From: Microbulbifer elongatus
GTDB lineage: Bacteria; Pseudomonadota; Gammaproteobacteria; Pseudomonadales; Cellvibrionaceae
Assembly (NCBI RefSeq): GCF_020524885.1
Contig: NZ_JAIVKJ010000001.1
Coordinates: 310,001-374,000 of the forward strand
Length of the DNA: 64,000 bases
Direction: 5' to 3'
Under the pieces are notes generated by a model. The model ran no database searches. It had not been told where the DNA came from and saw only the letters and a list, made by a program, of their open reading frames with translations. Within the stretch, counting starts at the first letter, position 1. Each line of letters begins with the position of its first letter. This document shows positions 56,659-64,000 of this stretch, in pieces. The position numbers and the translations under genes were made by a program.

Positions 56659-57608
56659 TGGGCCGCCGACCAAAATGGGGCCGGCAGGTGGATGGGGTGC
56701 TGTTGCTGAACAAGCCCGCAGGCATCTCCGCCAACGACGCCCTGCAAAGAGCCAAACGCCTGTTTTTCGCCAACCGCGCCGGCCACACTGGTGCGCTGGA
56801 CCCGCTGGCAACTGGCGTGCTGCCCATCTGTTTCGGTGAAGCCACCAAGTTCTCCCAGTACCTGCTGGATGCGGACAAGCGCTACCGCAGTACCTTCTGC
56901 TTCGGTATGACCACCGAAACCGGCGATGCCGATGGCGATGTGGTGGCTACCACTGATGCCTCCGGAATTACCGAGCAACAGGTGCGTGACGCCATGGCGG
57001 ATTTTCGCGGGACCATCAGCCAGGTGCCGTCCATGTATTCTGCCCTCAAGCATAAAGGCCAGCCCCTGTACAAGCTGGCGCGCCAGGGCATCGAGGTGGA
57101 GCGGGAGGCGCGTCAGGTAGAGATTTACTCCTACGAGCTGCTCAGTTTTACCCCGGCAGCCGACTCTCCGGACAAGCTGCCCCGGGCCGAGATTGAGGTG
57201 CACTGCTCCAAGGGCACTTATGTCCGCAGCCTTGCGGAAGATCTGGGCAAAGCATTGGGGGTAGGGGCCTTTGTGGAAAAACTGCACCGCAGTGCCGCCG
57301 GCCCATACCATGAGGACGACTCGGTCACCCTGGATGAGCTGACCGAAGAGCGGGGTGACGGTCGCGCCGAAGAGCTGGACCACCACCTGCTTCCGGCGGA
57401 TTCCCCCGCATCTGGCTTGCCCAAAATGATCCTCTCGGACGACACGGGTTACTATCTGCGTCAGGGCCAGCCGGTAATGGATCTGCAGGTCTATCGCTTG
57501 GGCGATGAAGGTGATATGGTGCGCCTCTTCCTGGAAAGTGGTGAATTTCTAGGCGTTGGAGAGATTACTGATGACGGACGGGTCGCCCCGCGCCGCCTGG
57601 TAAAATAA
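56658..57608 (+). CDS. truB: tRNA pseudouridine(55) synthase TruB
   Basis: Makes pseudouridine 55 in the tRNA T-loop. 316 residues; DGVLLLNKPAGISAND, catalytic Asp 48 in GHTGALDPLATGVLP, YRSTFCFGMTTETGDADG, and PSMYSALKHKGQPLYKLARQ are present, with a C-terminal PUA-like part. Start ATG 56658 overlaps the rbfA stop. Confidence 0.97.
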   Translation: MGRRPKWGRQVDGVLLLNKPAGISANDALQRAKRLFFANRAGHTGALDPLATGVLPICFGEATKFSQYLLDADKRYRSTFCFGMTTETGDADGDVVATTDASGITEQQVRDAMADFRGTISQVPSMYSALKHKGQPLYKLARQGIEVEREARQVEIYSYELLSFTPAADSPDKLPRAEIEVHCSKGTYVRSLAEDLGKALGVGAFVEKLHRSAAGPYHEDDSVTLDELTEERGDGRAEELDHHLLPADSPASGLPKMILSDDTGYYLRQGQPVMDLQVYRLGDEGDMVRLFLESGEFLGVGEITDDGRVAPRRLVK

Positions 57609-57610
57609 CC

Positions 57611-57634
57611 TGCAGGAGCCTGTTCGAAGGCGAA
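57611..57634 (+). repeat. REP-like unit before rpsO
   Basis: TGCAGGAGCCTGTTCGAAGG followed by CGAA. Single diverged copy of the GTAGGAGCCTG repeat, just after the truB stop. Confidence 0.7.
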
Positions 57635-57716
57635 TAAAGGTAAACCATTAGCTGGTCTGTAAACATGCACGGGCCAGCCGAATGTTCAAAGCATGTTACG
57701 AACGAGGTAATTCGTT

Positions 57717-57986
57717 ATGGCACTGTCTGCAAACGAAAAAGCAGCCATCCTGAAAGAGCACGGCCAAACTGAAGGCGACACCGGTTCTCCGGAAGTCCAG
57801 GTAGCCCTGCTGACTGCCAACATCAACAAGCTTCAGGGTCACTTTGCTTCTCACAAGCAAGACCACCACTCCCGTCGTGGTCTGATCCGCATGGTAAACC
57901 AGCGTCGTAAGCTGCTGGACTACCTGAAGCGCAAGGATCTGAACCGTTACGCACAGCTGATCGCCAAGCTCGGCCTGCGTCGCTAA
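57717..57986 (+). CDS. rpsO: 30S ribosomal protein S15
   Basis: 89 residues, the standard length. [61 protein letters not shown] and LIAKLGLRR are typical. Binds 16S rRNA early in 30S assembly. The rpsO-pnp order is conserved in bacteria. Confidence 0.98.
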   Translation: MALSANEKAAILKEHGQTEGDTGSPEVQVALLTANINKLQGHFASHKQDHHSRRGLIRMVNQRRKLLDYLKRKDLNRYAQLIAKLGLRR

Positions 57987-57994
57987 GACCCTGA

Positions 57995-58027
57995 GAATGC
58001 CCGCCTTCTGGCGGGCATTCTTCTTTA
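57995..58027 (+). terminator. Rho-independent terminator after rpsO
   Basis: GAATGCCCGCC (57995-58005), loop TTCT... closing to GGCGGGCATTC (58010-58020), then TTCTTTA. It lies between rpsO and pnp, as in E. coli where read-through supplies pnp. Confidence 0.88.
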
Positions 58028-58097
58028 TAGAATTTGAATTCTCCGGGGTGTGATGTTTACTCCGGGAATGCCGGGCCCGCTGAAAAGGTCCGGCAAA

Positions 58098-58156
58098 TTC
58101 GCCTGCAGGGCAGGCTCCTACAGAAATCAATTCGTAGGAGGTTGGCTGTGGGCGAA
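58098..58156. repeat. REP-like inverted pair before pnp
   Basis: TTCGCCTGCAGGGCAGGCTC...CTACAG (58098-58122) and CGTAGGAGGTTGGCTGTGGG...CGAAC (58133-58156) face each other across a 10-nt loop. The second copy is diverged. Confidence 0.8.
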
Positions 58157-58213
58157 CAACTGTAGGGGCTGTTGGAATGGGCCAGCAGCCGTAAGGAAAC
58201 AGGAAAGAGTCTA

Positions 58214-60331
58214 GTGAATCCAGTAACCAAAACCTTCCAGTACGGAAAAGATCAGGTCACCATCGAGACCGGACGCGTCGCACGCCAGGCCACTGGCGCA
58301 GCGCTGGTCACCATCGGTGAAACCGTTGTGTTGTGTACCGTTGTCGGTGCCAAAGAAGCCAAGCCAGACCAGAGCTTCTTCCCGCTGTCCGTACACTATG
58401 TAGAAAAGGCCTATGCGGCCGGCAAGATTCCCGGTGGCTTCTTCAAGCGTGAAGGCCGCCCGTCAGAGAAAGAAACCCTGACCTCCCGCCTGATCGATCG
58501 TCCGATCCGCCCACTGTTCCCGAACGGCTTCATGAACGAAGTACAGGTGATGATCACCGTTCTGTCCGCGGAAAAAGACGTAGATCCGGATATCGCCGGC
58601 ATGATCGGTACCTCTGCGGCACTGTCCATATCCGGTATTCCTTTCGCTGGTCCGATTGGCGCTGCGCGTGTGGGTTACACCGAAAAAGACGGCTACATCC
58701 TGAACCCAGGCTACGCGGCTCTGAAAGAGTCCGAGCTGGACATGGTTGTTGCCGGTACCAAAGACGCGGTCTTGATGGTGGAATCCGAAGCCGCTGAACT
58801 GCCGGAAGACATCATGCTGGGCGCGGTACTGTTTGCGCACCAGGAAATGCAGGCAGTTGTAAAAGTCTGTGAAGAGCTGAAAGCTGAAGCTGGCAAGCCC
58901 ACCTGGGATTGGCAGCCGGAAGCAGTGAACGAAGAGCTGAAATCCGCTCTGGAAGCCCAGTTCGGTGAGAAGGTGGCTGAAGCCTACAAGATCACCGACA
59001 AGCAGCAGCGCACCACCCGTCTGGGCGAGCTGCGCAACGAAGCGGCCGAAGCCCTGTCCACCGATGAGCTGGATGCCGGCACCGTAAAAAGCTACTTCGG
59101 CAAGCTAGAGAAGAAAACCGTGCGCGGCGCTGTTGTACGCGGTGAGCCCCGTATCGACGGTCGCGACACCAAAACCGTACGTCCGATTTCCGTAGAAGTT
59201 GGCGTACTGCCGAAGGGCCACGGTTCTGCACTGTTCACCCGTGGTGAAACCCAGGCACTGGTGGTTTCCACTCTGGGTGCTACCCGCGATGCTCAGATCA
59301 TCGACGCCCTCGAAGGCGAGCGTAAAGATTACTTTATGCTGCACTACAACTTCCCTCCCTACTCTGTAGGTGAAGCGGGTCGTGTAGGTGCTACCGGTCG
59401 TCGCGAAATCGGTCACGGTCGTCTGGCCCGCCGCGGTATCGCGGCAGTACTGCCGAACCCGGAAGAGTTCCCCTACACCCTGCGTGTGGTTTCCGAGATC
59501 ACCGAATCCAACGGTTCCAGCTCCATGGCTTCCGTATGTGGTTCCAGCCTGGCCCTGATGGATGCGGGTGTACCGCTGAAGGCACCGGTAGCCGGTATCG
59601 CCATGGGTCTGGTGAAGGAAGACGATGGTTTCGCGGTTCTGACCGATATCCTGGGTGATGAAGACCACCTGGGCGACATGGACTTCAAGGTTGCCGGTAC
59701 CGCTTCCGGTGTCACTGCGCTGCAGATGGACATCAAGATCGAAGGCATCACCGAAGAGATCATGGAAACCGCCCTTGAGCAGGCACTGCACGCCCGTCTG
59801 CACATCCTGGCGGAAATGAACAAGGTGATCGGCGAATCCCGCTCTGTAGTGAACGAGAACGCTCCGCGCTACGCCACCCTGAAGATCCATCCGGACAAGA
59901 TCCGCGACGTGATCGGTAAAGGCGGCGCCACCATCCGTTCCATCACCGAAGAAACCGGTGCCTCCATCGACATTGAAGACGATGGCAGCATCAAGGTATT
60001 TGGTGAAGACGGTGAGAGCCTGGAAGCCGCGGTTACCCGCATCGAGGAAATCACAGCGGAAGCCGAAATCGGCGCCATCTACGAAGGTAAGGTTGTACGC
60101 ATCGTCGACTTCGGCGCATTCGTTAACTTCCTGCCGGGCAAAGACGGTCTGGTACACATCTCCCAGATCGCTGAAGAGCGCGTCAATGCGGTCACCGACT
60201 ACCTGAGCGAAGGCCAAATGGTCAAAGTGAAGGTACTGGACGTAGACCAGCGCGGCCGCATCAAGCTGTCCATCAAGGAAGCCAATGCCGACGCCGCTGC
60301 GGAAGCGGATGAGGCCACTGGCGAGGAGTAA
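58214..60331 (+). CDS. pnp: Polyribonucleotide nucleotidyltransferase
   Basis: 3'-to-5' phosphorolytic exoribonuclease of the RNA degradosome. 705 residues: two RNase PH domains ([63 protein letters not shown]), the KH domain ([20 protein letters not shown]) and the S1 domain ([20 protein letters not shown]). The start GTG 58214 ([11 protein letters not shown]) fits the family and follows AGGAAAGAG at 58201-58209; a longer reading from 58172 is not conserved. Confidence 0.97.
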   Translation: MNPVTKTFQYGKDQVTIETGRVARQATGAALVTIGETVVLCTVVGAKEAKPDQSFFPLSVHYVEKAYAAGKIPGGFFKREGRPSEKETLTSRLIDRPIRPLFPNGFMNEVQVMITVLSAEKDVDPDIAGMIGTSAALSISGIPFAGPIGAARVGYTEKDGYILNPGYAALKESELDMVVAGTKDAVLMVESEAAELPEDIMLGAVLFAHQEMQAVVKVCEELKAEAGKPTWDWQPEAVNEELKSALEAQFGEKVAEAYKITDKQQRTTRLGELRNEAAEALSTDELDAGTVKSYFGKLEKKTVRGAVVRGEPRIDGRDTKTVRPISVEVGVLPKGHGSALFTRGETQALVVSTLGATRDAQIIDALEGERKDYFMLHYNFPPYSVGEAGRVGATGRREIGHGRLARRGIAAVLPNPEEFPYTLRVVSEITESNGSSSMASVCGSSLALMDAGVPLKAPVAGIAMGLVKEDDGFAVLTDILGDEDHLGDMDFKVAGTASGVTALQMDIKIEGITEEIMETALEQALHARLHILAEMNKVIGESRSVVNENAPRYATLKIHPDKIRDVIGKGGATIRSITEETGASIDIEDDGSIKVFGEDGESLEAAVTRIEEITAEAEIGAIYEGKVVRIVDFGAFVNFLPGKDGLVHISQIAEERVNAVTDYLSEGQMVKVKVLDVDQRGRIKLSIKEANADAAAEADEATGEE

Positions 60332-60366
60332 TACCTCCCGGGTTTCCGGCCCGCTTGCGGGCATAC

Positions 60367-60398
60367 AAAAACGGTGGCTATATGCCACCGTTTTTTTT
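60367..60398 (+). terminator. Rho-independent terminator after pnp
   Basis: AAAAACGGTGGC (60367-60378), loop TATAT, GCCACCGTTTTT (60384-60395) with T-run to 60398. Confidence 0.93.
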
Positions 60399-60438
60399 GC
60401 TTTTAAAAAGTTGAGAATCAGGGGAAGGGGAGCGCGCA

Positions 60439-61263
60439 GTGGAAGTCTTATTGATTTACCTGTTGGTGGGTATAGGAGCTGGCACCATCGCTGGTCTGTT
60501 CGGTGTGGGAGGAGGGCTGATCATTGTGCCGGCTCTGGTGCTGGTATTTACCGCCCAGGGCATCGCGCCTGAGATTCTCACCCACATGGCGGTCGGCACT
60601 TCGCTCGCTACTATCATCATCACCTCCATCAGTTCTGTTCGCACCCACCATGGCAAACGCGCGGTGGACTGGAAAATAGTCGCTGCCATGGCGCCGGGTA
60701 TTCTGCTTGGCTCCTGGATTGGCGGTGTGACCGCTGACTGGCTAAGCGGTGCCTGGTTACAGTTGCTGATCGGTGTATTTGCCGTGGGCATCGCGGGCAA
60801 GATGTGGCTGGATGGCCTGCGCAAGGGCCCGTTACCCACCAATGGTGAGAAAGTACCTGGCAAGGTGGGTTTGTCGGTCGCCGGCGGGTTTATCGGCTGG
60901 GTTTCCGCCATCTTCGGGATTGGTGGGGGCTCACTGACTGTGCCTTTCCTGTCCCGCTGCCATGTGGTGATGCAGCGTGCAGTAGCGACGTCGGCGGCTT
61001 GTGGCCTGCCCATTGCAGTTGCCGGGGCGCTCAGCTTTGCGGTGCAGGGCTGGAACAACCCGCAGCTGCCCGAATGGACCAGTGGCTATATCTACTGGCC
61101 CGCGTTTCTCGGCATTGTCCTGGCCAGTACCTTTTTCGCGCGCCTTGGCGCACTGCTGGCCCACAGGCTTTCTCCGCAGTTGCTGAAGAACTGCTTTGCC
61201 GGGTTGTTATTCATTATCGGTGTGCGGTTTATCTGGCTGAATTACGCAGTGGTCGTTAACTAA
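60439..61263 (+). CDS. TSUP (TauE/SafE) family membrane transporter
   Basis: Inner-membrane permease of 274 residues with about eight helices. The family repeats GIGAGTIAGLFGVGGGLIIVP (N-half) and GGFIGWVSAIFGIGGGSLTVP (C-half) are both present. Family members export sulfite, sulfoacetate or related organosulfur anions, but the substrate cannot be told. GTG 60439 is preceded by GGGGAAGGGGAG. Single gene after the pnp terminator, convergent with the POT gene. Confidence 0.92.
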   Translation: MEVLLIYLLVGIGAGTIAGLFGVGGGLIIVPALVLVFTAQGIAPEILTHMAVGTSLATIIITSISSVRTHHGKRAVDWKIVAAMAPGILLGSWIGGVTADWLSGAWLQLLIGVFAVGIAGKMWLDGLRKGPLPTNGEKVPGKVGLSVAGGFIGWVSAIFGIGGGSLTVPFLSRCHVVMQRAVATSAACGLPIAVAGALSFAVQGWNNPQLPEWTSGYIYWPAFLGIVLASTFFARLGALLAHRLSPQLLKNCFAGLLFIIGVRFIWLNYAVVVN

Positions 61264-61273
61264 CACACCGTTA

Positions 61274-61343
61274 CTGTAGGAGCCTGCTTGCAGGCGAACC
61301 GCTCCGTACCACGCCTCGTTCGCCTGCATGCATGCTCCTACAA
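61274..61343. repeat. REP-like inverted pair after the TSUP gene
   Basis: CTGTAGGAGCCTGCTTGCAG...GCGAA (61274-61298) and TTCGCCTGCATGCATGCTCC...TACAA (61319-61343) are opposite-facing and near consensus, spaced by 20 nt. They lie just after the stop of the TSUP gene. Confidence 0.87.
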
Positions 61344-61363
61344 AGCGATTCACAAAACACAAA

Positions 61364-61399
61364 AAAAAGGCCGCTGCGGTTTCCCGCAGCGGCCTTTTT
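61364..61399. terminator. Bidirectional terminator between convergent genes
   Basis: AAAAAGGCCGCTGCGG (61364-61379), loop TTTC, CCGCAGCGGCCTTTTT (61384-61399). T-runs form on both strands, so it serves the TSUP gene (+) and the POT gene (-). Confidence 0.93.
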
Positions 61400-61420
61400 A
61401 TGGAGGGGCTGAAGACTAGA

Positions 61421-62962
61421 TCAGACAGCCTTGCCTGTGGCCTCGGCGGGCTCTACGGGCTCGATGTGGTCGTCTTCTTCCGCACCTTTTTCCCAGACCT
61501 TGGACTTAAAGCCGATCAGCACCAGGATAATGCCGATGCCAATGCTAAACAGGGCGATCTGCAGGTACAGGTTCGGCAGCTGCTGGATATTCTCGGGGTC
61601 AAAGTTACCTGCCAGCAGGCCGGAGATGATGTTGCCGATGGAGTAGGTGAGTACAAACACACCCATCATCTGGCCGGCAAAGCGGCGCGGGGACAGTTTG
61701 CTGACCGCACTCAGTGCCACCGGGCTCAGGCACAGCTCACCGACGGTGTGCAGGAAGTAGGTCGTAATCAGCCACATGGGGGCGACTTTCAGGCCCTGCG
61801 CGGCGTACTGGGCAGCAAAGAACATGACCAGGAAGCCGGACGCCATGATGATCAGGCCAATCGCACATTTCATGCTGTAAGACGGCGTGATCATGCGCTT
61901 GCCGAGGTTGATCCACAGGGCGGCAAAGAACGGTGACAGTACGATGATGAAGAAGGCGTTGGCGCTCTGGAACCAAGAAGCCGGGATTTCAAAAGTGCCA
62001 ATCATACGCTCGGTGAAATCGCGACCAAATAGGTTGAGGGATGAGCCCGCCTGCTCGAAGCCGGACCAGAAACAGGCCGAAGCCAGGCACACCAGGAACA
62101 GTGCCCACATGCGCTTCTTCTCATTGTCGGTGAGGTTACCGGCGAAGTAGATGAAGCCGTAGTAGGCGAAGAAAGTCAGGGTGAAGACGATGGCCACGTA
62201 CTGAGCAATCACCACCGGATTGATGGTGATTTTGCCGGTCAGTGCCAGGCCGGCAACAACTGCTGCTAGTGTGACCACTGCACCAATCACTTGCCAGGCG
62301 CGTTTGGCGCCTTGGGCAGACATGGGGTTCTCAGGCATCAGGCTGGCGTTGCCGAGGTTACCGATGGTGAAGCGATACTGTATCAGGCCCACTGCCATAC
62401 CGACGGCAGCGGCTCCGAAGCCCCAGTGCCAGCCGATGCTCTCGCCAAAGTAACCGCAAATGAAGTAGCCGATCAGGGAGCCGAGATTGATACCCATGTA
62501 GTAGATGGCATAGCCGCTGTCGCGGCGCACGTCGTCAGAGGCGTAAAGATGGCCGACCAATGCGCTGATATTCGGTTTCAGTAGGCCGGTACCGGACGCG
62601 ACCAGCATAAGGCCGATAAAGAAAGTACTGTCGTTGGGGATAGCCAGCACGATGTGGCCACACATAATGATTATACCGCCATACCAGACGGTCTTTTGAC
62701 CTCCGAGCAGACGGTCGGCAATCCAGCCGCCGGGGAGGCCAAGAAAGTACACCGCACCGGTATACAGGCCGTAAATGGCTGCGGCAGCAGCGACGGTAAA
62801 GCCGAGGCCTTCTTCCTGCAGACTTGCGGTCATAAACAGGACCAGCAGGGCCCGCATGCCGTAGTAACTCATCCGCTCCCACATTTCGGTGAAGAACAGG
62901 GTGGAGAGCCCTTTGGGATGGCCAAAGAAGCCATCGCTGTTTTGTTGTAGCTGTGACGACAT
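61421..62962 (-). CDS. POT/PTR2 family proton-coupled oligopeptide transporter
   Basis: 513 residues with 12-14 membrane helices. The N-terminal EMWERMSYYGMRALLVLF holds the POT proton-coupling ExxER motif, and the YTGAVYFLGLPGGWIADR region follows. A conserved FxxFYxxxxxxG-like block is in the YYMGINLGSLIGYFICGYFG stretch near 150-170. Imports di- and tripeptides with protons. The C-terminal tail is acidic. Single gene, divergent from the lipoprotein gene at 63152. Confidence 0.93.
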   Translation of the reverse strand: MSSQLQQNSDGFFGHPKGLSTLFFTEMWERMSYYGMRALLVLFMTASLQEEGLGFTVAAAAAIYGLYTGAVYFLGLPGGWIADRLLGGQKTVWYGGIIIMCGHIVLAIPNDSTFFIGLMLVASGTGLLKPNISALVGHLYASDDVRRDSGYAIYYMGINLGSLIGYFICGYFGESIGWHWGFGAAAVGMAVGLIQYRFTIGNLGNASLMPENPMSAQGAKRAWQVIGAVVTLAAVVAGLALTGKITINPVVIAQYVAIVFTLTFFAYYGFIYFAGNLTDNEKKRMWALFLVCLASACFWSGFEQAGSSLNLFGRDFTERMIGTFEIPASWFQSANAFFIIVLSPFFAALWINLGKRMITPSYSMKCAIGLIIMASGFLVMFFAAQYAAQGLKVAPMWLITTYFLHTVGELCLSPVALSAVSKLSPRRFAGQMMGVFVLTYSIGNIISGLLAGNFDPENIQQLPNLYLQIALFSIGIGIILVLIGFKSKVWEKGAEEDDHIEPVEPAEATGKAV

Positions 62963-63151
62963 ATCAGTTGTTCCGATTGTTATAGCTTTAGCGTGTTATA
63001 GCTTTATAGAGACCTTCCCGAGTGTAACAGCGCTCCCGGAAACTGGCGAATGGTTACAGGTGAAACAGGAAATGAGCCTGCGAAAGGTATTCCTGCACGA
63101 CAGGAATTGTGGAAAATCAGGGATTCGAAACACGATATGGGGAGAATAACC

Positions 63152-64000
63152 GTGAAAACCCCGCAAAATTCTGGACTGCCAGGAATCAATCGGTCATATA
63201 GCAGTTTGATCAAGCGATTTCTGCCGAGGGAGACCATAGTCTGTACGGCCATGGTAGCGCTATTGTTGGCCGGTTGTGCCGGCACCCCGCCAGAGGCGAG
63301 TCGATTAGTAGATGTCGATTGGTTGCTTTCTGGTCGGGCCCTGTTTGAGCAGCCCCTGGAAAGCGCGGAACTTCCGGAAGACGATATTCTTGGCCTGGCA
63401 CCGGAGATACGCGCCTATCTTGCCCAGGTCGCCGCGAGCGCAAGTCCCCAGCAACGGCTGCGGGCTCTGCTAGAGGGATTCGAAGAGCGCGAATTTACCG
63501 TGCAGTACCAGGCGGACAAAACACTCACCGCTGGCGAGACCTTTCGCCAGCAAGTCGGTAACTGCATGGCTTTCACCGTGATGATGGTGGCCATGACCCG
63601 GGAGCTGGGTGCGGATGCCTACTTTAACCAAGTCGAGGTCCCGCCGGTGTGGGGGCATGATGAGTCTCAGACCTTCGTGGTGTACCGCCATATCAATATG
63701 GTGAGCGAAAGTTCTCGCGGCCGCCGTGTGGTGGATTTCAATCTGGAGGCGTACGACCCCGTCTACGACCAGCGCCGACTCTCGGATACGGAAGCGTTTG
63801 CCCAGTACTACAGCAACCGCGGTCTTGAGTTAATGCAGCAGGAGAGTATGCGCGAGGCATTCCGGTATCTGCGTAAGGCGCTGGACCTGAAGCCCGGGGA
63901 CGCCGACCTCTGGGCCAATCTCGGCGCCTTCTACAGCCGCAATCGGCAGTTCACCGCGGCCGAGCAGAGTTACCAGCAGGCGCTGCGACTCAAAATTAGT
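63152..64000 (+). CDS. Transglutaminase-like / TPR lipoprotein (partial, runs past the right edge)
   Basis: Open frame from GTG 63152 (GGGGAGA upstream) to the end of the window, 283 codons seen. After a basic start, VALLLAGC (about 35-42) is a lipobox. A domain with VGNCMAFTVMMVAMTREL (Cys near 137), RHINMVS and VVDFN looks like the Cys-His-Asp core of a transglutaminase-like fold. TPR repeats begin near 225 (FRYLRKALDLKPGDADLWAN, FYSRNRQFTAAEQSYQQALR). Function unknown; likely an envelope lipoprotein. The 3' part is missing. Confidence 0.85.
   Translation, partial: MKTPQNSGLPGINRSYSSLIKRFLPRETIVCTAMVALLLAGCAGTPPEASRLVDVDWLLSGRALFEQPLESAELPEDDILGLAPEIRAYLAQVAASASPQQRLRALLEGFEEREFTVQYQADKTLTAGETFRQQVGNCMAFTVMMVAMTRELGADAYFNQVEVPPVWGHDESQTFVVYRHINMVSESSRGRRVVDFNLEAYDPVYDQRRLSDTEAFAQYYSNRGLELMQQESMREAFRYLRKALDLKPGDADLWANLGAFYSRNRQFTAAEQSYQQALRLKIS

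Overview
The window is GC-rich gammaproteobacterial chromosome. The gene content and order (rlmE-ftsH-folP-glmM-tpiA-secG-tRNA-Leu at one end; tRNA-fMet-rimP-nusA-infB-rbfA-truB-rpsO-pnp at the other) and the marine-type envelope genes suggest a Cellvibrionales-like organism such as Microbulbifer. The taxon is an inference from gene content, not a search result. Nearly all of the window is coding.

Layout. 1-5993: end of rlmE, then ftsH, folP, glmM, tpiA, secG and tRNA-Leu(GAG), all on +. 6096-15529: a mixed block with a PPP-type phosphatase (-), a lipoprotein M3 oligopeptidase, a T6SS amidase immunity gene beside the broken end of its effector (-), yebC (-), an NCS2 purine permease, a glycerate-2-kinase family gene and pyruvate kinase. 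15739-18808: molybdopterin genes moaA, moaB, moaC, moaD, moaE, with a structured leader before moaA that resembles the Moco riboswitch. 19183-46896: a large envelope module of eleven genes on +. It comprises a small exported protein, three TPR proteins (two of them lipoproteins), another small exported protein, a TolQ/ExbB/MotA-type channel, two ExbD/TolR-type proteins, a TonB-like transducer with an AgmX/PglI-type C-terminus, a 3967-residue DUF11-repeat surface protein and a 1728-residue protein that joins three OmpA-type domains to a C-terminal beta-barrel. 46997-50450: a Fur-box-controlled TonB-dependent receptor and PepSY membrane protein (-). 50555-60398: two identical initiator tRNAs, then rimP-nusA-infB-rbfA-truB-rpsO-pnp. 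60439-64000: a TSUP permease, a POT peptide transporter (-) and the start of a transglutaminase-like/TPR lipoprotein that runs off the edge.

The main system of interest is the envelope module at 19183-46896. It has the parts of a proton-driven trans-envelope machine (channel, two ExbD-like subunits, periplasm-spanning transducer, TPR scaffold lipoproteins), and two very large outer-membrane or surface proteins follow directly. Its layout recalls the Agl/Glt gliding machinery and TonB/Tol systems without matching either. One ExbD-like subunit has Asn where the proton-carrying Asp is expected; the other keeps the Asp.

Other notable points: two copies of a 170-nt intergenic element (16837-17006 and 25958-26127) keep long complementary arms although the arm sequences differ; a Tae4 effector remnant lies beside an intact Tai4-like immunity gene; REP-like GTAGGAGCC elements are scattered through the translation operon and beyond; and about 44.7 kb separates two gene blocks that are usually adjacent in gammaproteobacteria.
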